A DNA stretch of 7,322 nt from assembly GCA_002449785.1 (NCBI GenBank), contig DJXP01000044.1, positions 1 to 7,322 of the forward strand, given 5' to 3'. The stretch is from Clostridiales bacterium UBA7001 (GTDB lineage Bacteria; Bacillota; Clostridia; TANB77; CAG-508). Numbering within the stretch: position 1 is the stretch's first letter; each line of letters begins with the position of its first letter. The translations under genes were made by a program, and so were the position numbers. The notes under the pieces are model-generated. The model was not told the DNA's origin. It saw only the letters and a program-made list of their open reading frames with translations, and ran no database searches. Of this stretch, positions 1 to 5,962 are shown piece after piece.

Positions 1-477
1 GGAATAGATATAGATGTTGAAGAAGACCAAGAAACTTTTGAAAAAAATGCTATTAAGAAAGCGGAAACAATTGCTAAACAATTAGATGGCAAAATTTGTT
101 TATCAGATGATTCTGGTATAGAAATAGAGTATTTAGACGGATTCCCTGGTGTGCATACAAAAAGATGGCATCAAGGAACAGATAGACAAAGAAATATAGA
201 AATTTTGAATAAACTAAAAGGTGTCCCAAAAGAAAAAAGAAAAATTAGTTTTGTTACTGCAATAGCTGTATCAGATGGAAATAAAACAATTTGTGAAACT
301 GGAAGAATAGATGGATTTGTATCAAGTGAAGTAAGAGGTGAAAATGGATTTGGATTTGACGAAATTTTTGAGCTGCCAAATGGTAAAACTCTTGCAGAGA
401 TTACTGAGGAAGAAAAAAATAAAATTAGTGCTAGAAGAATAGCTTTAGAAAGGGTTAGGAAAAAAATTAGTTTTTAA
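1..477 (+). CDS. rdgB: Non-canonical purine NTP pyrophosphatase (RdgB/HAM1 family), 5' end cut by window
   Basis: This is the C-terminal 158 residues of an ITPase-family enzyme. The family hydrolyses ITP, dITP and XTP to the monophosphate plus pyrophosphate in the cytoplasm, keeping deaminated purines out of nucleic acids. The frame is open from base 1, so the start lies upstream; the family is usually about 195-200 aa, so roughly 40 residues are missing. Visible family blocks are ETFEKNAIKKAE near the window start, SDDSGIEIE (bases about 103-129; the acidic pair is the metal and catalytic region), FPGVHTKRW, and GFGFDEIFELP. The C-terminal Ser-His-Arg base-binding signature of the family reads Ser-Ala-Arg here (KISARRIALE), so the usual His is absent. 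FDEIF also replaces the common YDPIF. These substitutions suggest a divergent subfamily. Family membership is solid; exact substrate preference is uncertain. The stop is at 475-477 and no clear terminator follows. Confidence 0.9.
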   Translation, partial: GIDIDVEEDQETFEKNAIKKAETIAKQLDGKICLSDDSGIEIEYLDGFPGVHTKRWHQGTDRQRNIEILNKLKGVPKEKRKISFVTAIAVSDGNKTICETGRIDGFVSSEVRGENGFGFDEIFELPNGKTLAEITEEEKNKISARRIALERVRKKISF

Positions 478-497
478 TCTTAATACGAAGTAACTTT

Positions 498-703
498 ATG
501 GAAATATTTTTATCATTAGTAAAATTCTTACAGTATATGAAAAAATAGTAGACCATTGTATAAACATTTTTATAGCAATTTTAAATTATGTGAAAAATAA
601 AAAATTTACAGCTAAGCAAGAATTTTTCCCAAAAATATACCAAGAAAAAAGTGATGCTTTAAAAGATGTTTTAAATGAGTATAGTTTAAGATATGAAAGT
701 TAG
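498..703 (+). pseudogene. Small frameshifted hypothetical gene or remnant
   Basis: I do not recognise this product. An ATG at 498 opens MEIFLSLVKFLQYMKK and then hits TAG TAG at 546-551. The -1 frame runs open from 494 to a TAG at 701-703 and encodes a protein-like tail: IVDHCINIFIAILNY, then VKNKKFTAKQEFFPKIYQ, then EKSDALKDVLNEYSLRYES. The two frames meet at a run of six A (540-545). One extra A would fuse them into a protein of about 68 aa with an aromatic, hydrophobic first half and a charged helical second half. The start has only a weak upstream GAAG and no good Shine-Dalgarno site. The downstream reading frame has no ATG start of its own. It may be the tail of a decayed larger gene, a small gene with a homopolymer error, or chance. 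No membrane or catalytic motif is evident. Confidence 0.35.
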
Positions 704-729
704 ATTTTATTTGAAATGGAGAAAAGAAT

Positions 730-1620
730 ATGGAAAAAAGATATGCAATTATTGAAATTGGTAGTACTAATACTAAAGCACATGTTTATGATTCACAAAA
801 TGATAATACTTTACTTGATAAAACTGTAACTATTGAATTTAAAAAGAATTATAAAGAACAAAAGAAAATAATAGATTCTGATTTAAGTAAATTATATAAA
901 CTTATTGATAAAACAATAGAATACACAGATAATATTCATATTTATGGTTGTAGTATCTTTAGAAATATAACAAAACAAGAATTAGATGAAGTAAATGATA
1001 AAATATATAATAAGTACAAATTGAAAATTGAAGTTGTAAGCCAAGAAGATGAAGCAAATTATACTGCAATTGGATGTTATTCAGATATAGATTACAACAA
1101 AAATATATGTGTATTTATTGGTGGAGGTGGTTCTACAGAACTAATTTTTGTAAACAATAAAAAAGTAATTGGCAGAAAACTATATGATTTTGGCGTAGGT
1201 GATGTAACAAATAAATTTAATACATTAAAAGATGATGTGCCAACTTGTTCATTTGATGAAGTATATAATTATATTGGAACATTAATGGATGATATTGATA
1301 TTAATGCAGATGTACTAATTCTTTCAGGCGGAGACCATTTATATTGGTATAATAATGCAGAGTTTAAATTAGATGATAATACTTTATATTCAAACAAAAA
1401 TCAAAAATATATGATAACTAAAGAAACCAGTGATTTGTATGATAGAGGAGCTTATAAAAAATCCTTAGATAAAATAAGAAAAAATAGTGATAATCCATTA
1501 TGGTTTGATGGCTCAAGAGCAATGAAGACAATTAATAATTATGTATTACATAAAATAAATGCCCAATATGTAATTCCAACTAGAATAAATATGGAAGATG
1601 GAATTAGGAAAAGTTTATAA
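730..1620 (+). CDS. Ppx/GppA-like phosphatase (exopolyphosphatase / pppGpp phosphatase superfamily)
   Basis: This 296-residue protein has the ASKHA (actin/hexokinase) fold of the Ppx/GppA family, whose members remove terminal phosphate from polyphosphate or pppGpp in the cytoplasm. Visible blocks are the phosphate-1 loop IIEIGSTNTK (residues 7-16), the SQEDEA block (104-109) that aligns with the family's catalytic-glutamate GxEEA segment, the phosphate-2 loop FIGGGGSTEL (129-138), the LSGGDH segment (198-203), and a C-terminal MEDGIR (288-293) in the place of the family's REG motif. The length fits the two-lobed catalytic core without the extra C-terminal HD-like domains of long Ppx enzymes. 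The first loop has Glu where the family usually has Asp (DxGSNS). The start is supported by GGAGAAAA just upstream of the ATG. Polyphosphate, pppGpp or another phosphoanhydride could be the substrate; sequence alone does not decide. Confidence 0.8.
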   Translation: MEKRYAIIEIGSTNTKAHVYDSQNDNTLLDKTVTIEFKKNYKEQKKIIDSDLSKLYKLIDKTIEYTDNIHIYGCSIFRNITKQELDEVNDKIYNKYKLKIEVVSQEDEANYTAIGCYSDIDYNKNICVFIGGGGSTELIFVNNKKVIGRKLYDFGVGDVTNKFNTLKDDVPTCSFDEVYNYIGTLMDDIDINADVLILSGGDHLYWYNNAEFKLDDNTLYSNKNQKYMITKETSDLYDRGAYKKSLDKIRKNSDNPLWFDGSRAMKTINNYVLHKINAQYVIPTRINMEDGIRKSL

Positions 1621-1649
1621 ACTTAATGTTTTTATGAATTAATTCTGTT

Positions 1650-1680
1650 AAAGGAGAAAGTGGTAATGGAAAAACTGTAA
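1650..1680 (+). promoter_or_regulatory. Strong ribosome binding site feeding a four-codon dead-end frame
   Basis: AAAGGAG at 1650-1656 is well spaced (9 nt) from an ATG at 1666, which reads Met-Glu-Lys-Leu and then TAA at 1678-1680. The radical SAM remnant is in a different frame and its first ATG (1683) has no good site. I infer that this is the original site of the radical SAM gene, now uncoupled from its coding frame by the 5' deletion. Confidence 0.45.
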
Positions 1681-1682
1681 GT

Positions 1683-2447
1683 ATGGAGGAAGTGGCTAAA
1701 TATGTGGATGAAATGGATGTTACAGTTCATGGAGCTACGCCAGAGATACATGACGCATTTAACGGAGTTAAAGGTTCATATGAACATGTTATGAACAATA
1801 TAAAAGAGTATGCTAAAGTTAAAAGTGAAGAACAAGCAATATGTGCTGTTATTAATGTTATGCCACATACTATAAATAATATGGAAAGAATAATGTTAAA
1901 TACAGCATTGGAATTAGATGGTCAATTAGATAGTTTTGTTATTCAAAGAATTGCTCCTAGTGGAAGAGCAAGTGGCAATCAGTTTTTTATTCAACCACTT
2001 GATGTTAATAAAGTAATGGAAGTTTTTAAAAGATTAAAAGATGAAAATGGATTTAATTATGAATTTTGTGATGTTTTTCCATATTGTTCTATAAAACCAG
2101 AATATAGAGATATGCTTCCAAAGGGTGGTTGTAATTGGGGAACAGAAGTATGTGCAGTTTTTTCAGATGGAAGTGTTAAAAGATGTGCTATGGGAAGTAG
2201 TGAATTAACTAATATGGCTGATTTAGATACACCAGAAAAGTTTCAGGAATTTTGGAATAATAATCCAGAACTACAAGCATATAGAAAAAAATATCATTTA
2301 GATGAAAAATGTCAAAGATGTGAAATGTTAGATGATTGTGGAGGTGCTTGCACAATGTCTAGATTTTATGGTGATCCTTATGCGAAAAAAAATTTGGATA
2401 AAAATGGAAGACCTAGAACTGGACATGATGTATTAGCTATGGAATAA
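1683..2447 (+). pseudogene. Radical SAM/SPASM protein remnant lacking the catalytic N-terminus
   Basis: The readable 254 residues cover the second half of a radical SAM enzyme plus a complete-looking SPASM auxiliary-cluster domain. VTVHGATPEIHDAFNGVKGS (residues 13-32) and IQRIAPSGRASG (88-99) are typical of SPASM-type peptide or sulfatase maturases. The SPASM cysteines are Cys150-x12-G-x4-Cys168, then Cys210-x2-Cys213-x5-Cys219-x3-Cys223, with Cys157 in addition. The CxxxCxxC motif that binds the SAM-cleaving 4Fe-4S cluster, and about 90-100 N-terminal residues, are absent. The same frame is open upstream to 1638, after a TGA at 1635, and still looks homologous at NGKTVSMEEV. A strong site, AAAGGAG (1650-1656), serves an ATG at 1666 in another frame that encodes only MEKL and a stop. 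I read this as a 5'-deleted gene that could at most make a non-catalytic protein. No obvious precursor peptide lies beside it. Confidence 0.75.
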
Positions 2448-2453
2448 TTATTA

Positions 2454-2466
2454 ATAAACGGTTTAT
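2454..2466. repeat. Short perfect inverted repeat, operator-like
   Basis: ATAAAC-G-GTTTAT is a 6-bp perfect inverted repeat around a single G, in the gap between the radical SAM remnant and the PNPOx-like gene. Size and symmetry fit a small operator, but a 6-bp palindrome in AT-rich DNA can arise by chance. No convincing promoter is visible beside it. Confidence 0.2.
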
Positions 2467-2510
2467 AGATATATCCAAAAATCTAAATCAATTATAAAGG
2501 AAATAATAAA

Positions 2511-2915
2511 ATGAGAGAAACATTTAAATTTTTAAAAGAGAATACTAAAGTTAATTATGTAAGTACTATAAATGGTGATAAACCTAGTTGTAGACCATTT
2601 GGTGATCCAGTGTTGTTTGATAATAAAATATATGTTTTAACAAATAAAAAGAAGAATGTATCAAAGCAGCTTGAAATTAATAATAATGTATGTATTGTTG
2701 CATATGATAATACGAATTGGATTAGAATAAATTGTAAATTGATTGATGATAGTAGTAATATGGATGCTAAACAAGCCATAATAAATGAATTTGATTGGGC
2801 AGAAGAACAAGGATATACATTAGATAATCCAAATTTTCAAGTTTTGTATGTGGCAGATGCGGAAGCAACAATTTATGATGAAGCTGGAAATGTATTGTAC
2901 AATAATAAGTTTTAA
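2511..2915 (+). CDS. Pyridoxamine 5'-phosphate oxidase-like flavin-binding protein (PNPOx-like split barrel)
   Basis: This is a 134-residue single-domain protein of the small PNPOx-like group, which binds FMN or a related flavin in a dimeric split beta-barrel and often acts as a flavin reductase or oxidase of unknown substrate. The family pattern is clear: an N-terminal helix (RETFKFLKEN), the strand VNYVSTINGDKPSCRPFGDP (residues 14-33), KIYVLTNKKKNVSKQL (38-53) with basic residues in the cofactor phosphate region, NWIRINCKL (69-77), and the C-terminal strand LYVADAEATIYDEAGNV. The length is normal for the group. AAAGGAAATAATAAA gives a good ribosome site just before the ATG. It is followed after 19 bases by the NUDIX ribosome site and start, so the two are probably co-transcribed. 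True vitamin B6 synthesis is unlikely, because full PdxH enzymes are longer. Confidence 0.85.
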   Translation: MRETFKFLKENTKVNYVSTINGDKPSCRPFGDPVLFDNKIYVLTNKKKNVSKQLEINNNVCIVAYDNTNWIRINCKLIDDSSNMDAKQAIINEFDWAEEQGYTLDNPNFQVLYVADAEATIYDEAGNVLYNNKF

Positions 2916-2920
2916 TATAT

Positions 2921-2994
2921 AAAGGAGCACATAAATGATAAAAAAGCTTTCAAAACCTATAATATTAAAAATGGTGAAAATCATTGTGTACTGA
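2921..2994 (+). other. NUDIX gene true start region with apparent -1 frameshift on A_AAA_AAG
   Basis: AAAGGAG (2921-2927) and an ATG 7 nt later (2935) form the best ribosome site in this neighbourhood. The frame they open is short: MIKKLSKPIILKMVKIIVY, then TGA at 2992-2994. The frame one base back is open with no stop from this point into the NUDIX gene and reads AFKTYNIKNGENHCVLSVV on the way to Met-3024. The frames cross at 2940-2946, which is A AAA AAG in the initiating frame. That is the classical bacterial -1 slippery heptamer, and slipping there gives exactly MIKK-AFKTYN. A missing A in the run (six instead of seven), by mutation or sequencing error, would look the same. Confidence 0.6.
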
Positions 2995-3023
2995 GTGTTG
3001 TAGAAAATGACGATAATATCCAA

Positions 3024-3581
3024 ATGACAGTTGTTAGAACAAATTATTCTACATATTTGTATAATGATAATGTTGGAATGCCAGATGAAAAGTATAATAT
3101 AATTCATATCTGGAGTGGAATTTTATTAGAAACACTTGATAGCTATTTGGTAGTAGGAGAAATGGATGAAACTACTTCTGTTCCAAAATGCTTGCAAATA
3201 CCAGGTGGTGGAACATCTGATGAAGATATAAAAGGAGATATTTTAGATATAAATCTTAATCTTAAAAGGGAATTAAAAGAAGAACTTAATCTTGACTTAG
3301 ATAAAATCGACTATGAAATAAAATATTTAGAATGTCCAACTAAAGGAAGAAGTGTTTATGGATTTTTAGCATATGGAAAAGTGAATATGACTAAAAATGA
3401 ATTAAATAACTATTTTGAAGATTATAAAAAATATTTAGAAGAAAATGATTTAGAGATAGAATTTTCTAAATTAGTTTTTTTGAATAAAGAAGCTGAATTA
3501 TCAGAACTAGATAAATTGAAAAATCCTAAAAGAGAATATCTAAGAGAATTAATAGAAATTTGTAGTAAAATGAAGGATTAA
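3024..3581 (+). CDS. NUDIX-like hydrolase (N-terminus probably extends to 2935 across a frameshift)
   Basis: NUDIX enzymes cleave nucleoside diphosphates linked to another group, using Mg2+ held by the box GX5EX7REUXEEXGU. Here a glycine-rich IPGGG (residues 59-63) precedes RELKEELNL (82-90), which supplies the Arg, the paired Glu and the closing hydrophobic position; Asn89 replaces the box glycine. The stretch between the GGG and REL is longer than the standard 23-residue box allows, so this is a divergent member with an insertion. The ATG at 3024 has no ribosome site and is probably internal. The full product would be about 215 aa beginning at 2935, with the missing 30 residues encoded in the -1 frame there. 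The end is normal, 11 bases before the metallophosphoesterase start, consistent with one operon. The substrate cannot be inferred. Confidence 0.72.
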   Translation: MTVVRTNYSTYLYNDNVGMPDEKYNIIHIWSGILLETLDSYLVVGEMDETTSVPKCLQIPGGGTSDEDIKGDILDINLNLKRELKEELNLDLDKIDYEIKYLECPTKGRSVYGFLAYGKVNMTKNELNNYFEDYKKYLEENDLEIEFSKLVFLNKEAELSELDKLKNPKREYLRELIEICSKMKD

Positions 3582-3592
3582 TTGGTGGAAAA

Positions 3593-4429
3593 ATGAGAAT
3601 AGCAATTATTTCAGATATACATGGAAACTTAGAGGCATTAAAATCAACACTTGAAGATATAAAAAAGAAAAATGTAGACAAAATTTTTTGTTTAGGTGAT
3701 ATAATAGCAAAAGGAGTTCATCCCACAGAATGTATAAAACTAATCAGAGAAAACTGTGATATTGTAATACGTGGTAATACTGATGAATATTTTTCTAAAG
3801 AACATACAAATATTGAAGAATTAGATGAAACTGAACAAAAAAGGATTAAATGGAATAAATCTCTTATTTCTAATGAAGACAGAGAATATTTACTTAATCT
3901 TCCATTTTCTTATGAATTTTATTTAAGTGGAAGCTTAGTTAGACTTTTTCATGCAACACCTACTATAATAGATAAAAGAGTTTTAAATTATGATAGTTTT
4001 ACAGAAAAGTATAATATGTTTTTACCAAGTGAAAAAACAATGTCTAACTCTATTGCAGATGTTGTTATATATGGTCATTTACATCATGCATTTCTGGACA
4101 AAATTTATAACAAAACTATTATTAATATTGGAAGTGTTGGAAATTCGATTGATGTCGTAAGAAATGAAAAAAGAGATAGCTCTTATTTAGAAACAACAAA
4201 AAGTAATTATTTAATTATTGAAGGGGAATATGAATCAAGAGAATATAATTCAGATATATCATTTACTTTTGTTAAAGTTCCTTATAATGTCGATAAAGAA
4301 CTTGAAGATGAAAGTTTAAATATTGAAAAGGATGCATATTATAATGAATTAAAAGAAGGCAGATTTAGAGATGATAATAGAATAAAAAATGATTTTAAAA
4401 GATTAGGAATAGATACTAATAAGATTTAA
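3593..4429 (+). CDS. Calcineurin-like metallophosphoesterase (YfcE/MJ0936-like)
   Basis: This 278-residue protein carries the complete dinuclear-metal site of the calcineurin-like phosphoesterases. Asp8 and His10 are in SDIHGN, Asp36 in LGDII, Asn62 in RGNTDE (60-65), His120 in FHATP, and His162 and His164 in YGHLHHAF (160-167), followed by the usual NIGSVGN (178-184). The family hydrolyses phosphomonoesters or phosphodiesters, including cyclic nucleotides in some members; the natural substrate here is unknown. The C-terminal 60 or so residues beyond the core are strongly charged. No signal peptide or membrane segment is visible, so it is cytoplasmic. GGTGG lies just upstream of the ATG. It sits 11 bases after the NUDIX stop and 19 bases before the next start, the middle of a tight hydrolase run. 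No lesion is apparent. Confidence 0.9.
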   Translation: MRIAIISDIHGNLEALKSTLEDIKKKNVDKIFCLGDIIAKGVHPTECIKLIRENCDIVIRGNTDEYFSKEHTNIEELDETEQKRIKWNKSLISNEDREYLLNLPFSYEFYLSGSLVRLFHATPTIIDKRVLNYDSFTEKYNMFLPSEKTMSNSIADVVIYGHLHHAFLDKIYNKTIINIGSVGNSIDVVRNEKRDSSYLETTKSNYLIIEGEYESREYNSDISFTFVKVPYNVDKELEDESLNIEKDAYYNELKEGRFRDDNRIKNDFKRLGIDTNKI

Positions 4430-4448
4430 ATAATGGAGGTTATATAAT

Positions 4449-5102
4449 ATGAAAATTACTAAATATCCACAATCATGTTTATTAATTGAAACTAAGGGCA
4501 AGAAAATACTTATAGATCCAGGAAAGCTAAAATATAAAGATGAGTATTTTAGTATTTGGAATAGTGTAGATGCTATATTAATTACGCATAAACATCCTGA
4601 TCATTGCAATACAGAAGTTTTAGAAAAACTAGATAAGAAAATAACTATTTATTCAACAAAAGAAGTACAAGAAGCAAATGAAAGTTTAGATATAAACATT
4701 GTAAAAGATAATGATATTTTAAATATAGGTGATATCAAAATTGAGGTTGTTCATGCAATTCACGGTTATCAACCATTGTTAAAAGGTAAAGAAATAAATG
4801 AAAATGTTGGATATATTATAGATGATGGTGAAAATAGATTATATTCAACAAGTGATACTATTTGTTTTAGAAATGATTATAAAGCAAGTATTTTATGTGC
4901 ACCGGTAACTGGTCATGGGCTGACTATGTCTGCTTTTGAAACTGCATTATATGCTAAAGAAGTAGGTGCTACATTAACCATTCCTGTTCATATGGATAAT
5001 CCTAATTTTCCACCAGATTTTGAATATATAAAAGAAATGTTTGAAAAATATGATGTAGAATATGAAATTTTAGATAATGACGAAACAATAGAAGTGGACT
5101 AA
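4449..5102 (+). CDS. Metallo-beta-lactamase-fold hydrolase, UlaG-like (Lactamase_B_3 type)
   Basis: This 217-residue MBL-fold protein is compact and lacks accessory domains. The metal motif is THKHPDH (residues 46-52: His47, His49, Asp51, His52). Other likely ligands are His102 or His105 in VHAIHG, Asp136 in STSDT, and His181 in IPVHMDNP. The N-terminal CLLIETKGKKILIDPG strand pattern is typical of the group that includes ascorbate-6-phosphate lactonase UlaG and many metal-dependent hydrolases of unknown substrate. A good GGAGG (4435-4439) is spaced 9 nt from the ATG. It ends the run 2511-5102. Its last two codons and TAA stop (5094-5102) overlap the first REP-like repeat, so the present C-terminus may have been set by insertion of that repeat. 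Confidence 0.85.
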   Translation: MKITKYPQSCLLIETKGKKILIDPGKLKYKDEYFSIWNSVDAILITHKHPDHCNTEVLEKLDKKITIYSTKEVQEANESLDINIVKDNDILNIGDIKIEVVHAIHGYQPLLKGKEINENVGYIIDDGENRLYSTSDTICFRNDYKASILCAPVTGHGLTMSAFETALYAKEVGATLTIPVHMDNPNFPPDFEYIKEMFEKYDVEYEILDNDETIEVD

Positions 5103-5148
5103 AGGGACGTCCCTTAAAGTACAAGTTTTTTGGACTTTAGGGACACTC
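5095..5148. repeat. REP-like palindromic repeat, copy 1
   Basis: This 54-bp element matches a second copy at 6759-6811. They share TGGACT, GGGACGT, CCTTAAAGT and the last 20 bases, TTTGGACTTTAGGGACACTC, with a one-base length difference in the middle. Copy 1 contains a perfect 14-bp palindrome AAGGGACGTCCCTT (5102-5115), and an imperfect stem pairing CCTTAAAGT (5112-5120) with GGACTTTAGG (5132-5141). It overlaps the stop codon of the preceding gene. The layout resembles intergenic REP elements mobilised in trans by REP-associated tyrosine transposases; no such transposase is in the window. Confidence 0.8.
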
Positions 5149-5184
5149 ATAAAAAATTCTAAGGATATTAATATATAGGTGCAT

Positions 5185-5205
5185 AACTACTTGAAAAAAG
5201 TTGTT
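5185..5205. promoter_or_regulatory. Imperfect inverted repeat overlapping the HAD promoter
   Basis: AACTACTT (5185-5192) and AAGTTGTT (5198-5205) pair at 7 of 8 positions around a GAAAA loop, and the right arm runs into the extended -10 element. The position suits a repressor operator, for example for the nearby AraC/Rob-like regulator. That link is only inference. Confidence 0.3.
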
Positions 5206-5210
5206 ATAAT
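5202..5210 (+). promoter_or_regulatory. Extended -10 promoter for the HAD-AraC unit
   Basis: TGTTATAAT is a perfect TGnTATAAT extended -10 element, with transcription expected to begin near 5217, about 27 bases ahead of the HAD start. No good -35 hexamer lies at 16-18 bp spacing; the TTGAAA at 5191 is too close. Extended -10 promoters can work without a -35. An AGAGGAAG ribosome site follows at 5227-5234. Confidence 0.6.
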
Positions 5211-5243
5211 AAGTGATGATAAATAGAGAGGAAGAACAAAAAG

Positions 5244-5873
5244 ATGATACTAATATATGATTTTGATGGTACATTAACACCATATTCAATGCCACAATAT
5301 GAAGTTCTAAAACAAAGCGGGTATGATGATGAAAGACTTATAAACAAAATGGATGAACTATCTTCACAGTATAAAACTATGTATAATATTTATTATAAAT
5401 GCTATGAAACAATTTTGGCAGAAAATAATATTCCAATGACTAGAGAAAATATTTGTAAGGGTGCGAAAAATGTAAAGTACAATAAAGGTGTAGAGGAATA
5501 TTTTAAATATTTTCAAAGAGATAACACAGGAATAAAGCATTATGTTGTTACATCTGGTATACAAGATTATGTTGAAGAAACAACAATTAGTAAATATTTA
5601 AATGGTATTTATGGTTCAACATATAATAAAAATGGTGAAGTATTTGAAAACATTAATTTTCTTCTTAATGATACAAAGAAGGTTGATATTATAAAAAGCA
5701 TTCAAGAAGAAAATGGTGGAACAAATGATGTAATTTATTTTGGTGATGGATTAACAGATGGATGTGCTTTTGAATATGTACATAATATAGGTGGAAAATC
5801 TATATTTGTTTTATCAAATAAAAGCTCTGTTCAAAGTTATGAAGAATTAAACTCAAAACGGAATTATAGATAA
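5244..5873 (+). CDS. HAD-superfamily phosphatase (SerB-like fold), frameshifted near the C-terminus
   Basis: All four HAD motifs are present in this 209-residue reading. Motif I is DFDGTLT with nucleophile Asp6 and acid/base Asp8. Motif II is VVTSG (residues 101-105). Motif III is the lysine pair 145-146 in DTKKVD. Motif IV is FGDGLTD (166-172) with Asp168 and Asp172. The enzyme should transfer phosphate from a small substrate via an aspartyl phosphate in the cytoplasm; the helical insert between motifs I and II is of the C1 cap type. The last residues, SKRNYR, look wrong. In the +1 frame the sequence continues NGIIDKCFEADFSLNSKIS, then NYVKSLGK and TAA at 5938-5940, a typical HAD C-terminus. 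The frames cross at the A-run 5855-5858. The core is complete, so activity may survive. It is probably expressed from the promoter at 5202-5210, together with the regulator downstream. Confidence 0.85.
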   Translation: MILIYDFDGTLTPYSMPQYEVLKQSGYDDERLINKMDELSSQYKTMYNIYYKCYETILAENNIPMTRENICKGAKNVKYNKGVEEYFKYFQRDNTGIKHYVVTSGIQDYVEETTISKYLNGIYGSTYNKNGEVFENINFLLNDTKKVDIIKSIQEENGGTNDVIYFGDGLTDGCAFEYVHNIGGKSIFVLSNKSSVQSYEELNSKRNYR

Positions 5874-5962
5874 ATGTTTTGAAGCAGATTTCAGTTTGAA
5901 TTCAAAAATAAGCAATTATGTGAAAAGTTTGGGTAAGTAAATAATAAAACAAGGTTAATTAT

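Noticed and set aside
478..729. Riboswitch or structured leader ahead of the Ppx/GppA gene
   Set aside because: I see no strong stem, conserved riboswitch core or U-run; the gap is better explained by the small frameshifted frame.
1621..1682. Precursor peptide gene for the radical SAM/SPASM protein
   Set aside because: The only ribosome-served frame here is four codons long, and no Cys-rich or leader-like small frame is present nearby.
2555..3107. Open frames on the minus strand (2555-2779 and 2820-3107)
   Set aside because: They lie antisense to the PNPOx and NUDIX genes, are very rich in Ile, Leu, Phe and Ser as expected for the complement of AT-rich coding DNA, and have no ribosome sites.
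5191..5210. TTGAAA as the -35 partner of TATAAT
   Set aside because: The spacer is only 8 bp, far from the usual 16-18, so I treat the promoter as an extended -10 type.
5364..5564. Minus-strand 66-codon frame
   Set aside because: Antisense shadow of the HAD phosphatase core, with no start signal or family resemblance.
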